Assembly (NCBI RefSeq): GCF_001306115.1
Contig: NZ_LGCL01000024.1
Coordinates: 186,001 to 250,000 of the forward strand
Origin: Ornatilinea apprima
GTDB taxonomy: Bacteria; Chloroflexota; Anaerolineae; Anaerolineales; Anaerolineaceae
Reading direction: 5' to 3'
DNA: 64,000 nt
Translations under genes and position numbers: made by a program
The notes under the pieces: model-generated
Seen by the model: the letters and a program-made list of their open reading frames with translations, nothing else
Databases searched by the model: none
What the model was told of the DNA's origin: nothing
Shown: positions 34,603-42,555 of the stretch, piece by piece
Layout of the letters: every line of letters starts with the position of its first letter
Position numbering within the stretch: position 1 is the stretch's first letter

Positions 34603-34713
34603 CCGAAATCGAGTCAACTGCTCCTGGTTCTCCAGGTTGACTGTCTTTCGGTCGGGTTCGCTACTCGGCTCCCTGCCCACCCCGCCTGAATTTCCCCTCA
34701 GGACAAAGCGACC
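34603..34713 (-). promoter_or_regulatory. Structured 5' leader of the surface protein gene (possible riboswitch)
   Basis: In minus-strand RNA direction the leader contains a CCTGA...TCAGG hairpin (34685-34702), a GGGTGGGCAGGGAGCC stretch, GCGAACCCGACC that can partly pair with the upstream GGTCGC, and then a three-tier nested hairpin: CCGAAA/TTTCGG (34646-34651 with 34603-34608), AGTCAAC/GTTGACT (34636-34642 with 34612-34618) and CCTGG/CCAGG (34632-34636 with 34623-34627). The 3' strand of the outer stem runs straight into the GGAGG ribosome site (TTTCGGAGG), so folding could hide the site. Some phrases vaguely recall the c-di-AMP (ydaO) riboswitch, but key conserved strings are missing. Confidence 0.4.
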
Positions 34714-35157
34714 ATATCAGGTGAACAGATCAATGCCTTCCGCAAGACGACGAAAAAGATAACAGCCTTGGTTATGTATTTTAAGACGAGTTACTATCTG
34801 AAATGTTACTTAACTGCGGCAAACCTCCTTCCCCATGCTAATCACCGGCAGTATGCAGAGATGAAACAACAACGACAGCCTGTTGAGATGCGATCGTAAA
34901 GTGATTATATTGATTTGGTAAATATATTCTAGCACAATATTTTTGAAAATGGTTAATCAATTTCGACCAATTTATTACTTTTTATGCTTTTCTTCCATCC
35001 AATTTCAAACTAATTCTGCCGTCCGGCGCCGTTGCCTGTCCGCTGCGGCGCCGCATCCAGCGCAAAAGCTTCCCCTAAGGGAGTGTACGCTTATCATACC
35101 GTCATCCGCTTAAAAAATTCAAGTCAAATTTGTCCCCTTTTTACCGGCTGCTATTCA
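34714..35157. other. AT-rich intergenic region without recognised features
   Basis: About 440 bases between the structured leader and the GH31 terminator. It is clearly more AT-rich than the rest of the window (notably 34880-35000). It should contain the promoter of the surface protein gene on the minus strand; I see no convincing consensus and no gene. Confidence 0.5.
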
Positions 35158-35193
35158 GAAAAAAAAACCGGCTCCCGTGGAGTTGGGAGCCGG
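35158..35193 (-). terminator. Intrinsic terminator of the GH31 gene
   Basis: CCGGCTCCC (35168-35176) pairs with GGGAGCCGG (35185-35193); in minus direction a run of ten T-equivalents (A on plus, 35158-35167) follows. Confidence 0.93.
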
Positions 35194-35206
35194 CGCAGGA
35201 GCATCT

Positions 35207-37864
35207 TTATTGCGTTTGCCCGCGTGTGAAGCGCGCCATATCGGCCAGGCTAACCGCCAGGCGCCAGTCTGGCCCGCCCCGGCGGTTGGCCAGCTCGCCG
35301 GGAACAATCGCGCGGAAGCGCGGCAGCTCGCCGCTCTCGGCCACCCCGCTCTCCATCCACCCCGCGGGGATGTGGGCAAAATGGTAGCGAAAACCCGGCA
35401 GCCCCTGGTTGTTCCACAAAACCACTTTCTCCTCACCGCACTCCAGCGACAGGTCGCGCGCGCCGGCCTCGCACAGAATCTCGAGGAAGGCGGCTATCTG
35501 CGCCTCGCTCAACACGCTGGCGTAGCGTCCCAGGCGCAGCGGCTGCTCCACAATCGCTTCCGCCTGGTCGGCAAGGGTCTGCTTGCGGTCGGTGCGGATG
35601 CGCGCGGCGCGCAGCAGGCGCTCGAAATCGGCTTTGCGCCCGTCTTCGCGCGGCAGCAAACCGCCCGCGCGCCGTGCCGTCAGGCTCACCTCATCCGCGG
35701 GGCTGGTGTTTACACCCTGCACCTCCAGTGAGCGCTCTGCCTCCCGGTACTGCCAATCGCAGGTTACCGGCTGGCCGTTGACCAGCAGGGTTACCATCTC
35801 CGGCTCGACCAATCCGCGCAGGGTAAAGCGCGTGCGCCGTGCCGCAGGCAGCAGGTGAACCGCCCCCTGCGCCGGAGAGATCGTTACGCGCATTTCGTCT
35901 GCCTGCCAGCGCACATCCGCCCGCGTCAGGGCGTGCTCGCCCCGCAGGTAGTCTGTGCTCTCGCCGTCATCTTCATATAACGCAAAAGTGTTATCCGCGC
36001 CGGGGAAAACCAGCCATTCCAGCTCGGCGGGAAGATCCGTGCGCAACGCGCTCTCGCCGCCGGCCAGCGGCACCACCGCCCCCGCGCGCGCGAAGACCGG
36101 CGTCTCTTCCAGCCCGGCCAGCAGACTGTGAATTTTGCCGCCCGCGTACTGCCGCCCGCTGAAGAAGTCGAACCAGTTGCCTTCGGGCAGCCACACCAGC
36201 GGCTGCGCCAGCCCCAGCTCGGGGTCGGCTGGGCGGGTTACCGGCGCGGCGATCAGCTCGCTGCCAAACCAGTATTGATGCGGCAGGTGATAGGCCTCAT
36301 CGTGCTGCGGGTGGGTGTGGTACATCGGGCGCACCAGCGCGCTGCCCTGGCTGGCATTGCGCCAGGCCATACTATACAGGTACGGCACCAGGCGGTGGCG
36401 CAGGCGCATGGCAGCAGAGGTGATCTCTTCCACGCGCGCGTCATAGCCCCACGGGCGCTGGTCAATGAAGGCGTTCTTGGTGCTGTGCAGGCGGAAGATC
36501 GGGCTGAAAACACCAAACTGCACCCAGCGCGTGTACAGCTCCGCGCTGGGAAAGCCCTTGAAGTGCCCGCCAATATCATGGCTCCACCAGCCATAGGCCA
36601 CATTGGCGGCCGTGGCGGTGAAGTAGGGCTGATAGGCCAGTGACTCCCAGGTGATCTCCGCGTCGCCGGAGAAACCAATCGGGTAGCGGTGATTGCCCAG
36701 CCCGCCCCAACGCGAGAAAATAAAGGGGCGCTTGCGGCCATCGCGGCCCAGGTCGTAAAAATGCAGGTGATTGAGCCACCACAGCGGGTCGAGGCCCTGC
36801 ATGCCGCTACGCGTGCCCTGCTGCCAGTCCATCCACCAAAAATCAATCCCCTCGCGCTGCTCTTTGCGGTGGTGCAGAATCTCCAGGTAAGCGCGCGCGA
36901 AATCGGGGTTCTCAATGGCGAACTCCACCGGCTGGCGCGTAGAAGGGTCTATGCCCAGCGCGGCGGCCATCTCAGCGTAATCGGCTTCGTGCGGCTGCAC
37001 GCCGTCGGCGGGGTGCAGGTTAAGGGCGGTTTTCAGTTTTTTCTGGTGCAGCCAGGCTACCAGGCCGGCCGGGTCGGGGAAGAAGTCGCGGTTCCAGGTG
37101 TAGCCGGTCCAGCCGCTCACCCCGCTGTCGTTCTGCACCAGGTGCCAGTCCATATCAATGATAAAAACCGAGAGCGGAACCTGGCGGCGATCAAACGCTT
37201 CCACCAGGTCCATCACGTCTTGCTGAGTATATTCCCAGTAGCGTGACCACCAGTTGCCCAGCGCCCAGCGCGGAATGAGCGGCACGCTGCCGGTGAGGCG
37301 CAGATAATCGCGCAGGCAGGCTTCATAATCCTGGCCGTAACCGAAGAAATATAAATCCTGGCTGCCGGGGGCGGCCTCGCGCTGCCGCAGCCAGCCGCTT
37401 TCATCAAACACCAGGCTGCCGCTGTCGTCCACCACGCTCCAGCCCTCGGTCGAGAGCAAACCCGGTTCCAATTCCACGCGCCCGCTGGCATTGTCCAACG
37501 TGCGGTAGGTACCGCGCAGGTTGCCGCGCGGCGCGTCTCCGCAGCGCCACAGCGCGCCGCTTTCTTTTAGCTCAATCTGCAGGCTGGCAGGGCTAAACGC
37601 GCCCGCGCGGCTGTCGTAGCGCAGGCGCAGCGCTTCGGTTTCTACCACCAGCACGCCGTCCGTCTCGGAGGAGGTGAAAAGCGGGGCGGGCTGTTGGCGG
37701 TGCCAGAAAGCCTGGCTGGGGCGGTCTTCAAACTGACCGCCGGGCGAATATTCCATGCGAACCAGGCGCGGGGTAAGCAGAGTGAAGCGCGCCTGCCGGG
37801 TAACGATTACAGCCTGGGGGTTAGCCAGTGGGTGAAATTCAGGGAGCGGAATGATGGTGTTCAT
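35207..37864 (-). CDS. GH31 family alpha-glucosidase/alpha-xylosidase
   Basis: An 885-residue retaining glycosidase. The N-terminal beta domain carries the usual ARFTLLTPRLVRMEYS line; the (beta/alpha)8 domain has IIDMDWH (236-241), the nucleophile Asp346 in FWWMDWQQG, the proposed acid/base Asp401 in GFSGDAEITWESL and the SHDIGGH loop (428-434). After the catalytic barrel come the proximal and distal beta domains (LPEGNWFDFFSGRQYAGG, FPGADNTFALYEDDGES) and a ~170-residue extra C-terminal part. No signal peptide is present, so it is cytoplasmic. The divergent ROK regulator and the alpha-1,6-glucan genes beyond it suggest a role in trimming isomalto-oligosaccharides; alpha-xyloside cleavage is an alternative. 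Confidence 0.93.
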   Translation of the reverse strand: MNTIIPLPEFHPLANPQAVIVTRQARFTLLTPRLVRMEYSPGGQFEDRPSQAFWHRQQPAPLFTSSETDGVLVVETEALRLRYDSRAGAFSPASLQIELKESGALWRCGDAPRGNLRGTYRTLDNASGRVELEPGLLSTEGWSVVDDSGSLVFDESGWLRQREAAPGSQDLYFFGYGQDYEACLRDYLRLTGSVPLIPRWALGNWWSRYWEYTQQDVMDLVEAFDRRQVPLSVFIIDMDWHLVQNDSGVSGWTGYTWNRDFFPDPAGLVAWLHQKKLKTALNLHPADGVQPHEADYAEMAAALGIDPSTRQPVEFAIENPDFARAYLEILHHRKEQREGIDFWWMDWQQGTRSGMQGLDPLWWLNHLHFYDLGRDGRKRPFIFSRWGGLGNHRYPIGFSGDAEITWESLAYQPYFTATAANVAYGWWSHDIGGHFKGFPSAELYTRWVQFGVFSPIFRLHSTKNAFIDQRPWGYDARVEEITSAAMRLRHRLVPYLYSMAWRNASQGSALVRPMYHTHPQHDEAYHLPHQYWFGSELIAAPVTRPADPELGLAQPLVWLPEGNWFDFFSGRQYAGGKIHSLLAGLEETPVFARAGAVVPLAGGESALRTDLPAELEWLVFPGADNTFALYEDDGESTDYLRGEHALTRADVRWQADEMRVTISPAQGAVHLLPAARRTRFTLRGLVEPEMVTLLVNGQPVTCDWQYREAERSLEVQGVNTSPADEVSLTARRAGGLLPREDGRKADFERLLRAARIRTDRKQTLADQAEAIVEQPLRLGRYASVLSEAQIAAFLEILCEAGARDLSLECGEEKVVLWNNQGLPGFRYHFAHIPAGWMESGVAESGELPRFRAIVPGELANRRGGPDWRLAVSLADMARFTRGQTQ

Positions 37865-37937
37865 ATGTCCATCCTGTTGAAGTCAAGATCTTTCTATTTT
37901 ACCGGCAAAACATATTTTGTTGAGCAAAAAAAGATAC

Positions 37938-37966
37938 TTGACAGACGGGCGGGAAGTCGGTATAGT
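37938..37966 (+). promoter_or_regulatory. ROK gene promoter
   Basis: TTGACA (37938-37943), a 17-base spacer and TATAGT (37961-37966): a near-consensus promoter reading into the ROK gene at 38007. Confidence 0.88.
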
Positions 37967-37968
37967 TT

Positions 37969-37998
37969 AATTACTTCATTCATTGAATAAAGTAATTG
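37969..37998 (+). promoter_or_regulatory. ROK operator at the transcription start
   Basis: AATTACTTCATTCA joined to TTGAATAAAGTAATT is a nearly perfect inverted repeat placed right over the expected start site of the ROK gene and between it and the divergent GH31 gene. Its core (37975-37992) matches 15 of 18 bases of a second site at 39239-39256 before the sugar transporter operon. Confidence 0.8.
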
Positions 37999-38006
37999 GA
38001 GCTGAC

Positions 38007-39209
38007 ATGCCCATTTCCCCCACCGGCAACCGCGATCTGATCCGCGCCATCAATTCCACCCTGGTGCTGAACACCGTCCGCACCCTGGGGCCCATCTCGC
38101 GCACCGAGATTGCCCAGCGCACCGGCCTGAGCGCGGCCACGATTACCGGCATTTCCGCTGAGCTGATCGAAAAAGACCTCATCTTTGAAAAAGCCACCGG
38201 CGACTCCAGCGGCGGCCGCCGTCCCATATTGCTTGACCTCAACCCGCGCGGCGGCTTTGTGATTGGCCTTAAACTCACTGAAGATCATATCACCGCCGCC
38301 CTCACCGACCTGCGCGCCGTGGTGGTAGCCAAGCAGACTTTTCCGCTGACCGGCAAATCGGTGGAAGAAGGAGTGGCGGCCCTGTGCGGCGCGGTCACCA
38401 GCCTGGCAGCCGCCCATCAGGTGCCAGCCGGACGTTTGCTGGGGGTGGGTGTGGGCCTGGCAGGGGTGGTCAACGCCGAAACCGGCGTGCTGCGCCACTC
38501 GCCGATCATCGGCTGGAACAATGTGCCCCTCGCCAGCCGCATGCAGGCCAGTCTCAGCGTGCCGGTCTATGTGGACAACGACGTGAACACCTTTACCCTC
38601 ACTGAGAAGTGGTTCGGCGTGGGGCAAAAAGTGGAAAATTTTTTGGTGGTCACCATCGGGCGCGGCGTGGGCATGGGCATTGTGGTCAACGGCCAGCTCT
38701 ACCGCGGCGGGCGCGGCGGCGCGGGCGAGCTGGGGCATACCGTGGTCAGCCCCGACGGCCCCTTGTGCGGCTGCGGCAAGCACGGGTGCCTGGAAACCTT
38801 TGTCGCAGACCCGGCCATGCTGCGCGATGCGCGTCTGGCTTTTGAACAGGGCCGCCTGGAGCGACTGCCCGCCACCACACGCGAGCTGGCTGAAATGGCC
38901 GAACAGGGCAGTCCGGCCGCGCAATCCATCCTCGCCGCCGCTGGAGAAATCCTCGGGCGCAGCCTGGCCAACCTCATTAACATCTTCAACCCCACCCTGG
39001 TGGTGATCAGCGGCGAGGGCGTGGGCGCGGGAGACTTTTTCTTCAACGCCATGCGCCAACAGGTGCAGCTTCACAGCATGGACGGCCTGGCCAGCGATGC
39101 CGAGATCAAAATTGACGTGTGGGAAGACGACGCCTGGGCGCGCGGCGCGGCCGGCTTGGTGCTGCACGGCATCTTCGAATCGCCAATCTACCGCGAGCAG
39201 GCGGGGTGA
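38007..39209 (+). CDS. ROK family transcriptional repressor
   Basis: A 400-residue sugar-responsive regulator of the NagC/XylR type. The N-terminal winged helix (about 8-70: NRDLIRAINSTLVLNTVRTLGPISRTEIAQRTGLSAATITGISAELIEKDLI) binds DNA. The ROK domain follows with the sugar-binding GVGLAGVVN...VYVDNDVN and the zinc site GHTVVSPDGPLCGCGKHGCLE. No ribosome site is strong before the ATG at 38007, but the protein begins where relatives do. It lies between the divergent GH31 gene and the transporter operon; operator copies before both it and the transporter suggest it represses the whole locus and is released by an imported sugar. Confidence 0.95.
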   Translation: MPISPTGNRDLIRAINSTLVLNTVRTLGPISRTEIAQRTGLSAATITGISAELIEKDLIFEKATGDSSGGRRPILLDLNPRGGFVIGLKLTEDHITAALTDLRAVVVAKQTFPLTGKSVEEGVAALCGAVTSLAAAHQVPAGRLLGVGVGLAGVVNAETGVLRHSPIIGWNNVPLASRMQASLSVPVYVDNDVNTFTLTEKWFGVGQKVENFLVVTIGRGVGMGIVVNGQLYRGGRGGAGELGHTVVSPDGPLCGCGKHGCLETFVADPAMLRDARLAFEQGRLERLPATTRELAEMAEQGSPAAQSILAAAGEILGRSLANLINIFNPTLVVISGEGVGAGDFFFNAMRQQVQLHSMDGLASDAEIKIDVWEDDAWARGAAGLVLHGIFESPIYREQAG

Positions 39210-39238
39210 TCTTTTCAAAAAAATTTTGGATCCATTAT

Positions 39239-39256
39239 TTCAATCAATGAAAAAAG
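39239..39256 (+). promoter_or_regulatory. Second ROK operator before the sugar transporter operon
   Basis: TTCAATCAATGAAAAAAG is an inverted-repeat-like site sharing 15 of 18 bases with the operator core in front of the ROK gene. It lies 30 bases after the ROK stop and 108 bases before the binding protein gene. A clear promoter cannot be read with confidence. Confidence 0.68.
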
Positions 39257-39363
39257 TTTGCAAAGGAGGTGTCTGTCTGGTTCTGTGCTGAATTAGTCAT
39301 TGATACGTCGAGAAGTCTTCCAACCCAATTTGAAAACGATTTAAGAATGGAGTAAGAACGGAG

Positions 39364-40716
39364 ATGAAACCAACAAAAGTTTCCCTGATTGCGATCAGCC
39401 TGCTGGTCGCCTTATCGATCCTGCTGGGCGCCTGTGCCCCGGCAGCCAACCAGCCTGCCGAGCAGCCAGCCGCGAGCGACGCCGCCCAGCAGCCCGCCAC
39501 CGAAGCACCCGCGGCCCCTGCTGAAGCGCCAGCCGAGCCCACCGCCGAGCCAGCTCCGGTTGAGCCGGTCACCATTTCGTACTGGCACACCATGAGCGAC
39601 GCCGAAGAAGACCAGCTTGCCAACGTGATTGCCGCCTTCGAAGCCGCCAACCCTGAGATTAACGTCGAGCCCACCCGCTATTCGTGGGACGACTTCAAAC
39701 CCGCCCTGCTCACCGCCATCGCCGGCGGCGAGGCCCCCGACACCGCCCGCATGGACATTGCCTGGGTCTCCGAGTTTGCCAACCAGGGCGCGTTGATGCA
39801 GCTCGACGGCGTGATGCCCGACTTTGACTCCATCGCCGCCGCAACCTTCCCCGGCCCGCTCTCCACCAACTTCTGGCAGGGCCATTATTACGGCCTGCCC
39901 CAGAACACCAACACCCAGGTGATCCTGTGGAACAAGGCAGTCTTTGAAGCTGCCGGCCTCAGCCAGCCACCTGCAACAATGGACGAGTTCAAAGAGATGG
40001 CCTGCCAGCTCTCGGACGCCGCCAACGAGAAATACGGCTACGCCCTGGGAGGCACCTACTTCTGGGCCCCGGCACCCATCTTCTACGCCATGGGCGGCAA
40101 AGTGGTTGACGATGCCATTACCACCGCCAGCGGCTACATCAACAGCGCCGAAAGCGTGGCCGCGTTCACCCTTCTGACCGACATGTACAACCAGGGCTGC
40201 ATATCACCGAACCTGCTGGGCGGCGGCATCGGCACATCAGACGGTCACGCCACCGGTATGTACGCGATGATCATCGACGGCCCCTGGATGGTGGATATCT
40301 ACAAAGGCCAATACCCCGACTTTGAAGTCAACTTTGCCCCCATCCCCACCGGCGCGGCTGGCACCACTAGCTCGGTGGTTGGCGGCGAAGATCTGGTCAT
40401 CTTTGAAGGCTCCAAGCACGCGGACGCGGCCATGAAGTGGGCGGCCTTCCTGCTCAGCGAAGAGGCCCAGGTGATGATGGCCGAGGTCGGCGTGATGCCC
40501 ACCCTGGCTTCCCTCACCGGCGATGCGCGCCTGCCGGAATACTTCGGCGTCTTCCTCACCCAGCTTGAGACCGCTCAGGCGCGCGTGCCGCACCCGAAAT
40601 GGTCGGATATGGACAATGCCATCAACAACGCCTTCCAGCGCATGCTGCGCGGCGAGCAAACGCCCCAGCAAGCCTTAGACCAGGCGGCTGTCGAGATCGA
40701 CGCTTTGCTCAAGTAA
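39364..40716 (+). CDS. Sugar ABC transporter substrate-binding lipoprotein
   Basis: A 450-residue extracellular binding protein of family 1 (MalE/UgpB type). The signal peptide ends in the lipobox LLGACAP, followed by a Pro/Ala/Glu linker (about 25-62) and the mature start VTISYWHTMSDAEEDQLANVIAAFEAANPEINVEP. Family phrases are ALLTAIAGGEAPDTARMDIAWVSEFANQGALMQLD and the GKVVDD...YDGPWM-like MIIDGPWMV. It captures oligosaccharides, here most likely isomalto-oligosaccharides given the GH66 and GH15 genes downstream. The ATG follows a GGAG site. It is the first gene of the operon. Confidence 0.95.
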   Translation: MKPTKVSLIAISLLVALSILLGACAPAANQPAEQPAASDAAQQPATEAPAAPAEAPAEPTAEPAPVEPVTISYWHTMSDAEEDQLANVIAAFEAANPEINVEPTRYSWDDFKPALLTAIAGGEAPDTARMDIAWVSEFANQGALMQLDGVMPDFDSIAAATFPGPLSTNFWQGHYYGLPQNTNTQVILWNKAVFEAAGLSQPPATMDEFKEMACQLSDAANEKYGYALGGTYFWAPAPIFYAMGGKVVDDAITTASGYINSAESVAAFTLLTDMYNQGCISPNLLGGGIGTSDGHATGMYAMIIDGPWMVDIYKGQYPDFEVNFAPIPTGAAGTTSSVVGGEDLVIFEGSKHADAAMKWAAFLLSEEAQVMMAEVGVMPTLASLTGDARLPEYFGVFLTQLETAQARVPHPKWSDMDNAINNAFQRMLRGEQTPQQALDQAAVEIDALLK

Positions 40717-40729
40717 CCTGTTCTTCTTT

Positions 40730-40761
40730 CAGCCCCGCTCCGCGTATCTGGGGCGGGGCTG
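40730..40761 (+). other. Intercistronic hairpin after the binding protein gene
   Basis: CAGCCCCGC (40730-40738) pairs with GCGGGGCTG (40753-40761). No T-run follows directly (CTGCTTTTTTT comes about 10 bases later), so it is probably an mRNA-stabilising or partial-termination element that raises binding protein levels over the permeases. Confidence 0.6.
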
Positions 40762-40801
40762 ATATTTAACCTGCTTTTTTTCATTCGCACTGGAGGCGCT
40801 C

Positions 40802-41707
40802 ATGCAATCAGCCTATCCCAGCCGTGTTCGCCAGTATTTGCCCGTATTGCTGTTTTTGCTGCCCGGCATCATTCTTTTTCTTACCTTTATCATCGGCCCC
40901 ATGTTGTATTCGCTGCGCATCAGCTTTTACGATTGGAACATCGTTAAACCTGAGCGATCAGTCTTTGTGGGCTTCGAAAATTACCAGCGCGCCCTGGCAG
41001 ACCCCATCTTCCGCAAGGCAGCCCTCAACACGCTGGTTTACACCCTCGTTACCGTGCCAGCCCAGATGCTGTTGGGCCTGCTGGTGGCCATGCTCCTCAA
41101 CCAGAAGTTCCACGGCCGGGTGTTCTTCCGCGTGGCTTACTACCTGCCAGTGATCACCTCATGGGTCATTGTCAGCCTGCTTTTTGAGTACATGTTCAGC
41201 GGGCAGGCCGGATTGATCAACTACCTGCTGCGCGACGTGTTCGGCCTGATCCAACAGAACATCCGCTGGCTGGCTGACCCTGTGCTGACTTTTGTTCCCA
41301 TTCACCTGCTGGGTATTTGGAAAGGCGTAGGCTGGACGGCCGTCATCTTCCTGGCTGGTCTGCAGGCCATTCCCCAAGAATTGTACGAAGCCGCCGAAGT
41401 GGACGGCGCTAATACCTTCAATAAGTTCTGGTATATCACCCTGCCGCTGCTGCGCTCCACACTGATCTTCTTGCTGGTGGTGCTGGTAATTGGCGGTCTG
41501 AACGCCTACATTTCAAACCTGCTGATCACCGACGGCGGCAACCCCCTCGACCTGACTCACTTCGTCCTTACGCTGATGTATGAAGCCACCTTCACCAAAC
41601 TCGACTTCGGCTACGGCTCGGCCATCAGCTACCTGCTGACCGTGGTGGTCTTCGTCGTCAGTGTCTTTCAAATCCAACTGCTCCAGAAGCAGTCCGCGGA
41701 GGTATAA
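40802..41707 (+). CDS. Sugar ABC transporter permease (MalF/UgpA type)
   Basis: A 301-residue inner-membrane subunit with about six helices. The cytoplasmic coupling loop EAAEVDGANTFNKFWYITLPLLRSTL is the EAA motif that docks on the ATPase. It begins 85 bases after the binding protein gene with a TGGAGG ribosome site and is followed two bases later by the second permease. It forms a heterodimer with that protein. Confidence 0.95.
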   Translation: MQSAYPSRVRQYLPVLLFLLPGIILFLTFIIGPMLYSLRISFYDWNIVKPERSVFVGFENYQRALADPIFRKAALNTLVYTLVTVPAQMLLGLLVAMLLNQKFHGRVFFRVAYYLPVITSWVIVSLLFEYMFSGQAGLINYLLRDVFGLIQQNIRWLADPVLTFVPIHLLGIWKGVGWTAVIFLAGLQAIPQELYEAAEVDGANTFNKFWYITLPLLRSTLIFLLVVLVIGGLNAYISNLLITDGGNPLDLTHFVLTLMYEATFTKLDFGYGSAISYLLTVVVFVVSVFQIQLLQKQSAEV

Positions 41708-41709
41708 GC

Positions 41710-42549
41710 GTGAACGCGAAAACTGAAAAGAAACTCAAAATCGCCCTGTCCGTGGGCCTGCTCCTGTTGGGGTTGGCGTGCGTGGCGCTGCCCTTCTGGT
41801 ATATGTTTGTTACCTCGCTCAAGCCGCAATCTTACGTCTTTGAATTTCCTCCGCGCCTCTGGCCAACCACGCCCTCGCTGGACAACTACGTCGAAGCCGT
41901 TAACCGCGATTCGTTTGGCGTCTACTTTCTCAACAGTTTGGTGGTAGCCACGGCTACCACGGCCTCCACCGTGCTGGTCTCGGCCATGCTGGCCTACGCC
42001 TTCGCCCGCTTCAAATTTCCGGGGCGCAACGTGTTGTTTTACCTGCTACTGCTGGGCATGATGATCCCCCCGGTGATGCTCATCATCCCGCAGTTTCTGG
42101 TTGCCACCAGCCTGGGCCTGCGCGAAAAGCTGATCGGCCTGGTGGTGGTCTATGTAACCATGAACCTCTCCATGCAGACCTTTTTACTGCGCGGCTTTTT
42201 CGCCAACATTCCGCGTGACCTGGAAGAAGCCGCCCTCATTGACGGGGCCAGCCCGTGGCAGATCTTCACGCGCATCATCCTGCCGCTCTCCAAGCCCGGC
42301 CTGGCCACCGTCACCATCTTCACCTTCTTATACAGTTGGGACGAGTTTCCCTGGGCGAATGTAGCGATAAAAGAGGCCACCAAACGCACCCTGCCCATCG
42401 CCATCGCGCTCTTCCAATCGCAGCACCTCACCCGCTGGGGACTGGTCTTCGCCGCTTCGATCATCGCCTTAACTCCGGTGGTGATTGTGTTCCTCGTTTT
42501 TCAAAAATATTTTGTTCAGGGTATTTCCACCACCGGTATGAAGGGATAA
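41710..42549 (+). CDS. Sugar ABC transporter permease (MalG/UgpE type)
   Basis: A 279-residue inner-membrane subunit of the MalG class with the EAA motif EEAALIDGASPWQIFTRIILPLSKPGL. The start is a GTG (41710) two bases after the preceding stop, with AGGTATAA upstream as ribosome site. The operon has no gene for the ATPase subunit, so this transporter probably borrows a multi-use ATPase (MsmX/MsmK-like) encoded elsewhere. Confidence 0.95.
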   Translation: MNAKTEKKLKIALSVGLLLLGLACVALPFWYMFVTSLKPQSYVFEFPPRLWPTTPSLDNYVEAVNRDSFGVYFLNSLVVATATTASTVLVSAMLAYAFARFKFPGRNVLFYLLLLGMMIPPVMLIIPQFLVATSLGLREKLIGLVVVYVTMNLSMQTFLLRGFFANIPRDLEEAALIDGASPWQIFTRIILPLSKPGLATVTIFTFLYSWDEFPWANVAIKEATKRTLPIAIALFQSQHLTRWGLVFAASIIALTPVVIVFLVFQKYFVQGISTTGMKG

Positions 42550-42555
42550 GTTCTT

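Noticed and set aside
34603-34713. Naming the surface-protein leader as a ydaO-type c-di-AMP riboswitch
   Set aside because: Only short strings resemble the consensus; the conserved GTCAGCTAACC and closing AAGC strand are not present, so it is listed as an unassigned structured leader.
39247-39291. Possible 14-codon leader peptide (MKKVCKGGVCLVLC) upstream of the sugar transporter operon
   Set aside because: It has no ribosome site before its ATG, overlaps the putative operator, and no attenuator structure follows.
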